A stretch of DNA of 64,000 nt from Calothrix parasitica NIES-267 (GCF_002368095.1 NZ_AP018227.1:844001-908000), one strand, 5' to 3'. Shown: positions 44,992-54,222, counted from the stretch's first letter. The notes: generated by a model not told the origin, from the sequence alone. Program-made: numbers and translations.

Positions 44992-46875
44992 GTGAGAACA
45001 AGAATCCTCAAACGTATAAATAAGGAATTCAAACTGTGGTTCCGTGCTGCTCCTCCGGGAATGATTGTGTTAGTTCTGGTGATTGTGATTCGTATGTTCG
45101 GGGGAATGCAATCTATGGAATGGTTTTTCCTCGATACGATGTTGCGTTTACGTCCGGTGGAACGGTTGGATGAGCGGGTGGTAATTGTTGGGTTTGATGC
45201 AAAAGATATTCAATTTATAGGTCAATATCCAATCCCCGATGGAAAAATTGCTGAGTTATTAACCAAGCTGCAAACTTATAACCCACGAGCGATTGGCTTG
45301 GATTTATTTAGGGATGTTCCGGTGAAACCCGGTAGTGATGAATTGGCTCGGGTGTTACAAGAAAATACTAATATCATTGGTATTGAAAAAATATTGCCAC
45401 CCGGACAAATTTATCCACATAAAAGCTTGTTATCGGAACAAATAGGGTTTGTTGATTTACGCTTTGATGGGGATAGTAAATTTCGACGTTATTTCTTGCA
45501 TACATCTGTTAATGAAAATCCTCCAGAAAATAAATTTTCTCTAGCATTACAGTTAATTACTCAATATTTTGATGCTGAAGGAATTGAGTTAGGAGCGGGA
45601 ATAAAAGACCCGAATGCATTAATGATTGGTTCCAAGGAACTACCCCAGATTGCTAATCATAATTTTGGTGGATATGTCAATCTTAAGGTTGATGGTTTAT
45701 ATACTTTAATCAATTTTCGTAATAGCAAAAAACCTTTCCGGGTTGTGTCAATGCGAGATGTTATTAACAATAATGTTAATCCCAAATGGTTTCGCAACAG
45801 TATTATTTTAATCGGTAATCGCAATCCTAGCGCGGGGGATATTTTTTATAGTTCTGCTGTTCCAACATTGCAATTGACAGGTCAAATTTATGGAATCGAT
45901 TATCATGCTCATGCTATCAGCGAAATTTTGAGTTATGTAATTGATGGTCGTCCAATGTTGAGCAGTTGGGGAGATATACAAGAATATATTTGGATAGTTT
46001 TTTGGGGTTTGGTGCCGATTGTTTTGGGACGAATTACTCAATCGGTATGGAAAAATTTACTTAGCGTTAGTGTAGCAGGAATTGTTTTAATTGGCTGCGG
46101 TTATATCACTCTGTGGGTTTGGGGAATATGGATTCCTGTAGCACCTAATTTTTTGATATTAACCTTAAATGCAGTCGGGTTAAGCGCTTTCGCATTTTAT
46201 CAACACGACAAATTTTTGCGATCGCAAATCTTGGAGCGTCAAAGCACAATCGCGTATACTTTCGACGTAATTCACAACGGACCCCTACAAACCCTCGCTT
46301 ATGGTTTAAGACATATGCGAGCTAAAGACGTACCATATGAAAAATTGATTTCCCAATTTGAAAAACTAAATCACGAGATAAGAGAACTAAGCGAATATCT
46401 GAAATTAGAAGCATTAGGAGAAAAAGAAGTTTTACGTTTGGGAAGTGGATTTATTTTAGATTTAAATCGACCGCTGCATAATTTATTATATGAAGTTTAT
46501 TCCAGCACTTTAGAAAGAAAAGATTTTGAATGCTTTCATACTTTGAAAGTTAAAATTCGCAACTTTGACCCCATAGACGATAGATATTTAAGTAGAGAAC
46601 AAAAGCAGGGAATATGTTTATTTTTTGAAGAAGCATTATGTAACGTTGGTAAACATGCTAAGGGAGTAAAACGGATTCAAGCATCGGGTGAATATTCAGG
46701 AAAAAAATATCATTTGTGGGTAAAAGATAACGGTTCCGGAATTAAATCAAACCACGAAAATAAAGGAACAAAAACTTGTAAAACACTAGCCAAACAATTA
46801 AAAGGAAACTTTCGACGAGAATCACTTTCTCCCAAGGGTACAATTTGCGAACTTAGCTGGACAGTTGACAGTTAA
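44992..46875 (+). CDS. CHASE2 domain sensor histidine kinase (NarL-partner type)
   Basis: Protein of 627 residues from the GTG at 44992 (VRTRILKRINKEFKLWF). TM around 22-38, an extracytoplasmic CHASE2 domain (RPVERLDERVVIVGFDAKD, AIGLDLFRD) to ~320, then three TM segments to ~395. The cytoplasmic part is compact: an unusual phospho-acceptor region TFDVIHNGPLQTLAYGL (likely His428) and an HATPase_c with FFEEALCNVGKHAKG (N box) and DNGSGI. This fits the HisKA_3/NarX-like group that pairs with LuxR-type regulators, exactly the class encoded upstream. A heptamer repeat block (44884-44930) and a CT-rich tract precede the start. Confidence 0.9.
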   Translation: MRTRILKRINKEFKLWFRAAPPGMIVLVLVIVIRMFGGMQSMEWFFLDTMLRLRPVERLDERVVIVGFDAKDIQFIGQYPIPDGKIAELLTKLQTYNPRAIGLDLFRDVPVKPGSDELARVLQENTNIIGIEKILPPGQIYPHKSLLSEQIGFVDLRFDGDSKFRRYFLHTSVNENPPENKFSLALQLITQYFDAEGIELGAGIKDPNALMIGSKELPQIANHNFGGYVNLKVDGLYTLINFRNSKKPFRVVSMRDVINNNVNPKWFRNSIILIGNRNPSAGDIFYSSAVPTLQLTGQIYGIDYHAHAISEILSYVIDGRPMLSSWGDIQEYIWIVFWGLVPIVLGRITQSVWKNLLSVSVAGIVLIGCGYITLWVWGIWIPVAPNFLILTLNAVGLSAFAFYQHDKFLRSQILERQSTIAYTFDVIHNGPLQTLAYGLRHMRAKDVPYEKLISQFEKLNHEIRELSEYLKLEALGEKEVLRLGSGFILDLNRPLHNLLYEVYSSTLERKDFECFHTLKVKIRNFDPIDDRYLSREQKQGICLFFEEALCNVGKHAKGVKRIQASGEYSGKKYHLWVKDNGSGIKSNHENKGTKTCKTLAKQLKGNFRRESLSPKGTICELSWTVDS

Positions 46876-46882
46876 AAGATTC

Positions 46883-46950
46883 GTAGGGTGTGTTACGGCT
46901 CAAATAAATTAAAACAATAAAATACTAATTAAATTATGCCGTAACGCACA
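46883..46950. repeat. GTAGGGTGTGTTACGGC...GCCGTAACGCAC element
   Basis: 68-bp element 8 nt after the CHASE2 kinase stop codon, in opposite orientation to 39405-39473 and with the same GTTACGGC arm variant at both ends. As an RNA hairpin it could terminate the operon. Confidence 0.75.
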
Positions 46951-46988
46951 ATTTTTAACATTTCATTTCATCTAATAATTTTGTTTAA

Positions 46989-47125
46989 TATAGCGTTTCT
47001 CAGTCTATTTAAGTACATTTTAAAACCTCACTCCCAACCCCTCTCCTTCCACCAGGAGAGGGGAGATAAAGCACAGCTTTATAGAGTTAAGGTAATCGCT
47101 GTACCTTAGTTGCTTGATAAATGAC
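46989..47125. repeat. TATAGC-bounded MITE-like element, copy with forward core
   Basis: 137 bp and very close to 19217-19356 (TATAGCGTTT left end, core CCTCACTCCC...CCACCAGGAGAGGGG, then AGATAAAGCACAGCTTTA). The right end is decayed (TTGATAAATGACA in place of TTGATAAACGCTATA). Confidence 0.7.
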
Positions 47126-47213
47126 ATCCAAAAAAAGGTCGAATATAATGTGATGAACAACAATTAAAATATTTTAATTAATCAATATCACATCTACCTT
47201 TTGAAACTAGATA

Positions 47214-49352
47214 ATGAATGAGAACAATTCAATACAGCAAACAATCGCTGCTTTGGAACAAGACATAAACCAAGCAAGAATAGTCGCAGCAGAACCAACT
47301 ACAAACCCCGAAATATTACGAGAATTAGCGTTATTTAACGACGAAAAAACTAGAGAAGCAGTTGTTAGTAATGCTAATAGTCCACCGGAAACACTCGTAC
47401 AGTTAGGAGAAGAATTTCCCTCTCAATTTTTAGATAATCCCGTATTTCCACTACTGATTTTAGAAAATCCTAATTTTATTCAAGAACTTCCTTTAACTAC
47501 TTTGAGGAGTATTTTGAAGGAAGAAAACGTTCCAGAATATATTTTAGAGCAAGCAGCAGATAAAGCGGATGTGGGAGTTCAATTAGCGCTTGCGAATAAT
47601 ATTAAGACTTCCAAAGCTATTTTGAAACGCTTGAATCAAAGTAGAGATTCTGAAGTTGTGGAAGCTGTTAATTTACATGTTAATTTTGTGGGAGAATTAG
47701 TAGGAGGAGTTGAGGAGAAGGTTAAGGAATTGGTTCCGAAAAGTATTCCTTCTCGTCATAGGGTCAACTATAGTAGTCTTGCTGTTTTAGCTCAAATTTG
47801 TGAGATTCCGGAGTTTATTATTGAGTATTGGGTAGAAGGACTGGAATATAAATATGAATTGCTTGAAAAGCTTGCAGATTCTCCCGCAACACCAACATTG
47901 ATTCTAAAGCATTTAGTCAATGATTCTAGTACTTCTATACGAGAAAAATTAGCTCAAAATATTAATACTCCCATAGAGACTTTGCAAAAATTAGCAGAAG
48001 AAAGACAAGGAAGACAAGCTTGTATTTTTCTTGCTCGTAATGTGAGTACACCTGATGATGCTTTGAAGATTTTGAGTGAAGATAAGGATAAATGGGTTCG
48101 TATGAGCGTGGTTGAGAATTCTAATACACCCTCAACCTTGCTCAAGGAAATGATAAACGATGCTGATAAAGAAGTTGCTCAAACAGCTAAACAAATATTA
48201 GGAGAAAGACAAGGGGATTATACTTGTGAAGCAATTAGAAAGAACCCTCAGACTCCACCCGAAGCGTTAAAAAAATTAGCACAAAAAAATCCTAGATGTA
48301 TTACATACATTGCCAAACATGCGAATATATCACCAGAAATGCTTTTAAAGTGGTCCCAAAGTACTGACGAACGGCTCCGTAGAGATGTGGCAGAAAATAC
48401 AAGTTTACCAATTAACATTTTGGAAACTTTAGCTAAAGATGATGACTCTACAGTTCGACGCTACATTGCTCAAAACCCTAATACACCAATAAATATTCTC
48501 TTCAAAAACTTTGCTAGAGACACAATGGTAGTTAGTGCGATCGCCTATCAAATGTCCAATCCAAAATTCAGGAAATATCCAGAAGCCGAAGGTATTTTAG
48601 ATATCTTAGCTGAAGAAAGCACCAGTCCCTTAGAAAGCATTTTGCAAAGATTGATAAAAGAAGGAGGTGAATGGGCTGGTAAATTTTTAGCTCGTCGTTT
48701 TGATTTACCCATCGAGTTCTTAATACAGCTTGCTCAAGCAGATAATTTTAAAGTCAGGGAAGCGGTAGCTCAGAACCCTAGAACTCCTAGCAGTAGCTTA
48801 GAAAAATTAGCTCAAGCATTAGAACCAAGTGTCCGAGAAGCAGTAGCTCAAAATATAAATACACCGACTAGTGCTTTAGATAAATTAGCCAAGGATGAGA
48901 ATAGCAAAACTCGGATGCATACAGCTTCAAAATTGAATTTATCACCTGATGTTTTAGAAGAATTAACTAAGGATAAATCAGCAGAAGTGCGCGATAAAGC
49001 TATAACGAATCCGAGTTTAGCTAAAGATTCTATAGAACGTATTCTAAAGAGCGAAAATGGATATCGTTTTCTCAAACTTAATCCCGATTATTTCTCTAAT
49101 CGTTCTGATATAAGAGCTTCAGTAATCAATCATTATGCTAATTCAAAATCACCTTCTATGTGGGTTAGCTATATTACTTTAATGCAACCTGAAATTTCAC
49201 AAGAGCTATTAAAAAATAAAAGTAATTCTATATTTTGGGTCGAACGTTTAGCAGTAGCTAAAAATCCACAAGCGTCTCAAAACATTCTTGAAAATCTTAG
49301 AAAAGATTGCAATCAATTGGTTCGAGCAGCAGCACAAAATCCGCACCGCTAG
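47214..49352 (+). CDS. Leucine-rich repeat variant (LRV) protein
   Basis: Protein of 712 residues made almost entirely of ~24-residue helical repeats of the form N-x-N-T-P-x3-L-x2-L-A-x-D-x4-V-R-x2-V-A-x-N (for example NPRTPSSSLEKLAQALEPSV and NTPTSALDKLAKDENSKTRM). This is the LRV/HEAT-like superhelix, a protein-interaction scaffold. The Azotobacter LRV protein carries an N-terminal Fe-S cysteine cluster; here the N-terminus (MNENNSIQQTIAALEQDINQ) has no cysteines, so that feature is absent. No signal peptide, so cytoplasmic. The pentapeptide-WD40 gene follows after 56 nt. Confidence 0.9.
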   Translation: MNENNSIQQTIAALEQDINQARIVAAEPTTNPEILRELALFNDEKTREAVVSNANSPPETLVQLGEEFPSQFLDNPVFPLLILENPNFIQELPLTTLRSILKEENVPEYILEQAADKADVGVQLALANNIKTSKAILKRLNQSRDSEVVEAVNLHVNFVGELVGGVEEKVKELVPKSIPSRHRVNYSSLAVLAQICEIPEFIIEYWVEGLEYKYELLEKLADSPATPTLILKHLVNDSSTSIREKLAQNINTPIETLQKLAEERQGRQACIFLARNVSTPDDALKILSEDKDKWVRMSVVENSNTPSTLLKEMINDADKEVAQTAKQILGERQGDYTCEAIRKNPQTPPEALKKLAQKNPRCITYIAKHANISPEMLLKWSQSTDERLRRDVAENTSLPINILETLAKDDDSTVRRYIAQNPNTPINILFKNFARDTMVVSAIAYQMSNPKFRKYPEAEGILDILAEESTSPLESILQRLIKEGGEWAGKFLARRFDLPIEFLIQLAQADNFKVREAVAQNPRTPSSSLEKLAQALEPSVREAVAQNINTPTSALDKLAKDENSKTRMHTASKLNLSPDVLEELTKDKSAEVRDKAITNPSLAKDSIERILKSENGYRFLKLNPDYFSNRSDIRASVINHYANSKSPSMWVSYITLMQPEISQELLKNKSNSIFWVERLAVAKNPQASQNILENLRKDCNQLVRAAAQNPHR

Positions 49353-49408
49353 GGGTTGCAAACCCTGAAGCTTTTAGCAAATTTAAAATACATAATTAAT
49401 TTAATAAA

Positions 49409-51508
49409 ATGCTACCAAAAAAACAAAATTTACCAACTAATAAAACAGAATTCCGAGACATTGGAGGTGCTGAAGGATTATTAGCAGCGTATCAACAGGG
49501 AGAACGTGATTTTGCTCAAGTAAATTTAGAAAATGCTGACTTAAGAAAAGCTAATTTAGTCGGAATAAGTTTGAAAGGAGCTAACCTCAAAGGAGCCAAT
49601 TTAGAAAAAGTTGATTTTCAAAGTGCTGATTTAAGTCAAGCTGATTTGAGCAATGCGAATCTTAGAGAAGCAAAGTTAGATGCTGCTAATTTAACAGGTG
49701 CTATTTTAGTACAAGCCAATCTTATTTGTGCTTATATGCCTTGCTGTAAACTAATAGAGGCTAATCTTAGAAAAGCTAAATTAATAAGTGCCGAATTAAC
49801 AGCAGCCAATCTTCAAAAATGCATTTTGGATAAAGCTGAATTAGGGGACGTAAGATTGCGGAAAGTTCAATTACAAGAAGCTAGTTTAATACAAGCTTAT
49901 ATAAGGAAAGCAAAATTACAATTAGCAAACTTGACAGATGCTAACTTACAAAAAGCAGATTTATCCGATGCTCAATTAGAAGGAGCAATATTAACAAGAA
50001 CTGATTTGAGAGGAGCAGAAACTGATAGAGCGAAGGATGCTGATTTAAATTTAGCTATTTTAGGTGAATTAGATACAGCAATTAGACAATCGTTAAATGC
50101 TGAATTACAAGCAAGAGAACCATCTTTTGCTTTTAGTCTAGATAGTAAAATCCTGGCATATCTCAGTTTTTGGTATGACAAAATTATCTTAGTTGATACA
50201 GAGACTGGGAAACAAATAAAAGAGATAAATATGCAATCAGAACCAGTTGTTTCAGTTGCATTTAACCCAAATGGAAAATATATTTATGAAAGTATTTATA
50301 TCAATGAATTAAAATTATGGAATCCTTCAACAGGAGAATTAATTCAAAATATCAAAAGCGATTCTATTAATTTTACTGCTGTCGTATTAGATAATAATGG
50401 CAAGAGTATAGGTGTAAAGGGTAAAGGAGAACCTTTTGAATTATTTGATATAGGTCATGAAACCCGTACTTTAAAAGGGTATTCAACAGGAATTTTAACT
50501 CAAGCTCATAGTCCGGATGGAAAACTTACTGCTAAAAGTACACCAGATTTAGACCTTCAAATTGAATTATTAGACAAACAAACTGGTAAACAAATTTGTC
50601 TTCTTAGCGGACATAGAAAACCAGTACAATCTCTTTGTTTTAGCCCTGATAGCGAAATTTTAGTTAGTAAATGTGCTAAAGATTTTAAAATCTGGCAAAT
50701 TAGTACACAAAAAGAAATATATGAACATTCAGAAGGATTTCGTGAAACATATTTTCGTCCTGTTCTAAATTTTATTTCTGTAGAAGATAATTCTCACACA
50801 GTGTTAGTTAGCAGCGATTTTCATGCTGAATTTGGTTATATGTATGCTCGAACGGGTAAGAAAACCGATGCAGAAACATGGAATCATGGAAATGAGGATT
50901 CTTATGGTCTTTCAAGCGCTTTCAGTCGAGATGGAAGAATAATGGCAAGACGCTGTGGTGAGCAACCAGTTCAACTGTGGAATCTACATACGGGAGAAGA
51001 ATTAGGTGCTATAAATCTGGATGATAAATATTATCGATTAGCATTAAGTTCCACAGGAAATATATTTGCAGCAGCATACGGAGACACAATTACTCTATGG
51101 GATGTCAAAAACAGCAAAATTATTTTCACTTTCACATCTGATATTAAGTACATACGTCAAGTTGTATTTAGTCCAAATGATAAAATACTCGCTAGTGCAA
51201 GTAGCAACGATAAAATTAAGCTGTGGAATTTAGAAACGAATTGCGAAATTAAAACTCTTCAGGGATTTTCTTCTATTGAGTGTCTAGATTTCAGTCCTCA
51301 AGAGCCAATTTTAGCTGGTGGTTTTTATGACGGTACAATCAAATTTTGGGATTTAGAAACATTTGAGGAAATTCATAGTTTTATTGCTTCAAAAAGTGAA
51401 ATCAAAGATTTAAAATTTAGTCCCAATGGAAAGTTTTTGGTAAGCAGTGGATACGGAAGTAAATCAAGCGCAATCCGTCTGTGGAAATTAACCCGCTCAT
51501 CATCATAA
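49409..51508 (+). CDS. Pentapeptide-repeat and WD40-repeat fusion protein
   Basis: Protein of 699 residues. Residues ~35-205 are pentapeptide repeats of the A(D/N)LxX type (ADLSQADLSNANLREAKLDA), forming a right-handed quadrilateral beta-helix. From ~235 to the end are about nine WD40-like blades (for example VVFSPNDKILASASSNDKIK followed by LWNL). WD40 proteins act as interaction platforms. It has no enzyme domain, signal peptide or TM segment. The 56-nt gap after the LRV gene suggests co-transcription, which would link two repeat-scaffold proteins. Converges with the VWA gene; a hairpin pair lies between them. Confidence 0.9.
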   Translation: MLPKKQNLPTNKTEFRDIGGAEGLLAAYQQGERDFAQVNLENADLRKANLVGISLKGANLKGANLEKVDFQSADLSQADLSNANLREAKLDAANLTGAILVQANLICAYMPCCKLIEANLRKAKLISAELTAANLQKCILDKAELGDVRLRKVQLQEASLIQAYIRKAKLQLANLTDANLQKADLSDAQLEGAILTRTDLRGAETDRAKDADLNLAILGELDTAIRQSLNAELQAREPSFAFSLDSKILAYLSFWYDKIILVDTETGKQIKEINMQSEPVVSVAFNPNGKYIYESIYINELKLWNPSTGELIQNIKSDSINFTAVVLDNNGKSIGVKGKGEPFELFDIGHETRTLKGYSTGILTQAHSPDGKLTAKSTPDLDLQIELLDKQTGKQICLLSGHRKPVQSLCFSPDSEILVSKCAKDFKIWQISTQKEIYEHSEGFRETYFRPVLNFISVEDNSHTVLVSSDFHAEFGYMYARTGKKTDAETWNHGNEDSYGLSSAFSRDGRIMARRCGEQPVQLWNLHTGEELGAINLDDKYYRLALSSTGNIFAAAYGDTITLWDVKNSKIIFTFTSDIKYIRQVVFSPNDKILASASSNDKIKLWNLETNCEIKTLQGFSSIECLDFSPQEPILAGGFYDGTIKFWDLETFEEIHSFIASKSEIKDLKFSPNGKFLVSSGYGSKSSAIRLWKLTRSSS

Positions 51509-51539
51509 CCTCTCCTTATCAAGATTATCCCGAATTTCT

Positions 51540-51590
51540 CCCTCTCCTTAATAAGGAGAGGGATGTCCCGAAGGGACAGGGTGAGGTTTG
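51540..51590. terminator. Double hairpin between convergent genes
   Basis: A perfect 10-bp stem CCCTCTCCTT/AAGGAGAGGG (51540-51562), then stem TGTCCC/GGGACA (51564-51578), then GGGTGAGG. It is an arm-less copy of the CCTCACCC core repeat. Its place between convergent genes suggests a two-way terminator, although no T-tract follows. Confidence 0.5.
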
Positions 51591-51595
51591 AGGTT

Positions 51596-52771
51596 TCAAG
51601 ACAACAACCTCACCGCTTCCCCAAACGGAAACCCTTGCAACTCCAACCCTCCAGGAGTCACGACCCACAACACAGGTAATTGCGGAGCAATATCTGGGAA
51701 ATTACCGTAACCATCGGTCAAATAAATACAAACGCTTTGAGTATACCCGTCCCAACTTTCTGCAACCTTCTCAAAAAACGGTACAAATGAAGTTCCCCCT
51801 CCTCCCTGGGGTTTTGGTAATCTCATATCAGAACTTAATTCAAACGGGCCGTAAGCTTCTGCATCAACGTAATAAAGTTCGCATTTCAAATGTGGATATG
51901 AACTCAAAATCCCCGCTACTTCGCTCAAAAACATTGACAACTGTTGATTATCAACCGAACCGCTAGTATCCACAGCGACGTATACCTGAATACTTTCACC
52001 CTGTAGAGCTTCTAAATACAGTCCCCTTCCGATGAAACGACGGTCAAAACCGCTAAAATCAGTAGGTGTCTGTACTAAATAACGCCAAAGATAGCTTCTC
52101 CAATCTATTTGAGCAGCGTTTAATGCTCCTAATTCCCGGTCGATTCCAGCGGGTAAAAGACCTTGATTAACTGTCCGAGCAATTACTGAAGCTTGCTGTA
52201 AAGCATTTTGCCAATGTTCTTCTAAACCAGCTTTTCTTTTCTCCGACAAACTATGTTTATCACCAGAATTATTTAGCCCTCCCTCAATAATAGATGTTGG
52301 AGGAATATCACCGGGAGCTTCAGTTAATAAATCGGGATTAACTAACTTTAATGATTGAGAATTATTCTTATTTTTTAACAGCAACTCATAAATTTCTTCT
52401 ACACTCAAATCCTCCAATTTTTCATCTCTTAAACCTCCCGGAGGTAATTCAAAAATATCTTGTTTACTAATAATTCCATTGACAACAATATCCGCTGCAA
52501 TATTCCATAATTCTGCTTCTCGAACACCTTGACGGGGAACGTGGAGCAGAGCAGCATGTAAGACTTCATGTAATAAGAATCCGTCCTGTTGAGCAACGGG
52601 TAAAGAATGCAAATAATCGGGATTATAAAAAATATGTTTACCGTCAGTCGCTGCGGTTGTTAATTGTTTTGACGGAATAAATCGAGCAAACAAAGCCAAA
52701 GTTGCAAAAAACGGAGATTTCATCCGCAAACGTAATAGAGAAGCGCTGATGATTCGGGTGTCGGTTTTCAT
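51596..52771 (-). CDS. VWA-like/DUF2201 putative metallopeptidase-domain protein
   Basis: Protein of 391 residues. The N-terminal part matches DUF2201_N, with LLHEVLHAALLH holding a zinc-protease-like H68-E69-x2-H72 motif. The C-terminal part is a VWA-like domain with an intact MIDAS start D268-T-S-G-S (VYVAVDTSGSVDN) and GGGGTSFVPFFEKV. Pairing with a MoxR-type AAA+ ATPase on the same strand is the classical MoxR-VWA arrangement (as in RavA-ViaA), used for metal-dependent assembly or maturation of other proteins. The gap to the MoxR gene is large (249 nt) and filled by hairpins. Confidence 0.88.
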   Translation of the reverse strand: MKTDTRIISASLLRLRMKSPFFATLALFARFIPSKQLTTAATDGKHIFYNPDYLHSLPVAQQDGFLLHEVLHAALLHVPRQGVREAELWNIAADIVVNGIISKQDIFELPPGGLRDEKLEDLSVEEIYELLLKNKNNSQSLKLVNPDLLTEAPGDIPPTSIIEGGLNNSGDKHSLSEKRKAGLEEHWQNALQQASVIARTVNQGLLPAGIDRELGALNAAQIDWRSYLWRYLVQTPTDFSGFDRRFIGRGLYLEALQGESIQVYVAVDTSGSVDNQQLSMFLSEVAGILSSYPHLKCELYYVDAEAYGPFELSSDMRLPKPQGGGGTSFVPFFEKVAESWDGYTQSVCIYLTDGYGNFPDIAPQLPVLWVVTPGGLELQGFPFGEAVRLLS

Positions 52772-52853
52772 AGAAAGAGGGGGTAGATAGGCTAGAGGGG
52801 GAGAAGGAAAATAGGGGATATTATTCAGCCGAATGCATCAATCTCAACACCAC

Positions 52854-52964
52854 CGGGGGTTGCAAACCCCCGTCTCATAGCAGAAGTCGTCTAAAGACGA
52901 CTGGGTAAAGCTTTCAGTCCATTTTAATGGACTTTTGCTATTAGCTTGGGGTTTGCAACCCCAA
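52854..52964. repeat. Array of four perfect 8-bp-arm hairpins
   Basis: Four palindromes in a row: CGGGGGTT/AACCCCCG (52854-52872), AGTCGTCT/AGACGACT (52885-52902), AGTCCATT/AATGGACT (52916-52933) and TTGGGGTT/AACCCCAA (52946-52964). The first and last share a TGCAA-type centre in opposite orientation, so the block looks like one composite element. It lies between the MoxR and VWA genes and could attenuate or stabilise their transcript. Confidence 0.8.
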
Positions 52965-53020
52965 GTGGGTGAGTATACTGATGAATCTATTCGATTTATA
53001 GAAACCGGGTTTTTGAGCGT

Positions 53021-54022
53021 TCACAAACCAATCAACCCCCGAAAATCTTTCATAAATTCCTGTAATTTCGCATCTTTCTGAATCAATTGAGCCAAAACAG
53101 CCATCTGTCCTTTGCTTCTCATAACTCGGAATAAATCAACCGCAAATAACTGCACCCATTCGGCTGTAGCTACTCTACTCAACCAGTTAAAAGCGTTGTA
53201 AGCTTGATTTGCATCTGTTGCTCGCATTGTTAAACCGATGGTGGTTGCATATTTAATGCTCGGTTCGGATGACCAGGATATACTTTCGCCTTTGCCTTCG
53301 AGAATCGGCGTAAGATTGGGTAATGTGGCGTAAAGTTGAGTAAATGCGATAAATTCGGCTGCTGTTGCGATTCCTACTGCTGGAGCAATGTCTAATTGTG
53401 CTTTGAGTAAATAACTAGCCATTTCCCAGGAGCGAGGGGAAGGCCAAGCTGGTTGTTGGGGGTCAATTTTGTGTAATATTGTGGGACGAAAGGAAAGAAA
53501 GGCTATGATTTGTTCGTGTAGGTTCTTTTCTAAAGCATAGGCTTTGAAGCTATCAAAATCAGCTTGTACTTCGAGATGTAAAAACCGATTAGCCAGAGGT
53601 GAAGGCATATCAAACACCGCTGCTCTATCTTCTTTACGGTTGCCAGCAGCCCAGACAAACCAGTCTGATGGTACGATGTAGGAGCCAACTTTTCTGTCTA
53701 ATATTAACTGTTGAGCAACCCCCTGCATTGCTGGTGGAGCCATATTTAATTCATCCAAAAATAAAATACCTTTACCGTTCCGAGGAAGGAATTCGGGAGG
53801 ATACCATTTAGATATACCATCTTCAGCGACGGGTAAACCGCGTAGGTCGGTAGGAGCAAGTTGACTCAAACGGACATCGATAAAATCAAGTTTGCATTCG
53901 CTTGCTAATTGTCCGACAATACTTGATTTACCAATACCCGGAGGTCCCCAAATCATTGTACTAATTTGTAAATCTTTTTGAATTAGGTTTTCTAAATATG
54001 CTTTTAATTCAGATGGGGTCAT
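53021..54022 (-). CDS. MoxR-family AAA+ ATPase
   Basis: Protein of 333 residues. Walker A GPPGIGKSS (residues 26-34), Walker B ILFLDELNMAP (Asp90, Glu91), sensor-1 region VWAAGNRKED (~124-132), and an arginine in SPLANRF. The C-terminal helical lid is present. MoxR ATPases act as chaperones that activate partner complexes, usually with a VWA protein. The partner gene follows downstream at 51596-52771. Cytoplasmic. The start ATG at 54022 gives MTPSELKAYLENL, the usual short N-terminal helix. Confidence 0.92.
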   Translation of the reverse strand: MTPSELKAYLENLIQKDLQISTMIWGPPGIGKSSIVGQLASECKLDFIDVRLSQLAPTDLRGLPVAEDGISKWYPPEFLPRNGKGILFLDELNMAPPAMQGVAQQLILDRKVGSYIVPSDWFVWAAGNRKEDRAAVFDMPSPLANRFLHLEVQADFDSFKAYALEKNLHEQIIAFLSFRPTILHKIDPQQPAWPSPRSWEMASYLLKAQLDIAPAVGIATAAEFIAFTQLYATLPNLTPILEGKGESISWSSEPSIKYATTIGLTMRATDANQAYNAFNWLSRVATAEWVQLFAVDLFRVMRSKGQMAVLAQLIQKDAKLQEFMKDFRGLIGL

Positions 54023-54063
54023 TTTTTTGTTTTTAATTAATTGTTTATTTTAATAAAGTGAAA

Positions 54064-54113
54064 ACCTCACCCCGTCCTACGGACACCCCTCTCCGCTATT
54101 TTGGAGAAGGGAA
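54064..54113. repeat. CCTCACCC-type core repeat, arm-less copy
   Basis: CCTCACCCCGTCCTACGGAC followed by a decayed CCCTCTCC/GGAGAAGG stem, 42 nt upstream of the MoxR start. Confidence 0.55.
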
Positions 54114-54222
54114 GGTATTTATAGGTTTCTGATAGTTATTATTCCCAATTTGTTGTTAATTATTTCAAAATTGTGGGAAAGCTAGATATAAAGATATCAA
54201 TTTTTAGTATTTTTATTTTTTT

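Larger units (their letters stand above)
46876..47213. other. Intergenic region holding two mobile repeats
   Basis: 338 nt between the CHASE2 kinase and the LRV protein, mostly filled by the elements at 46883-46950 and 46989-47125. The remaining ~90 nt before the ATG are AT-rich. Confidence 0.6.
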
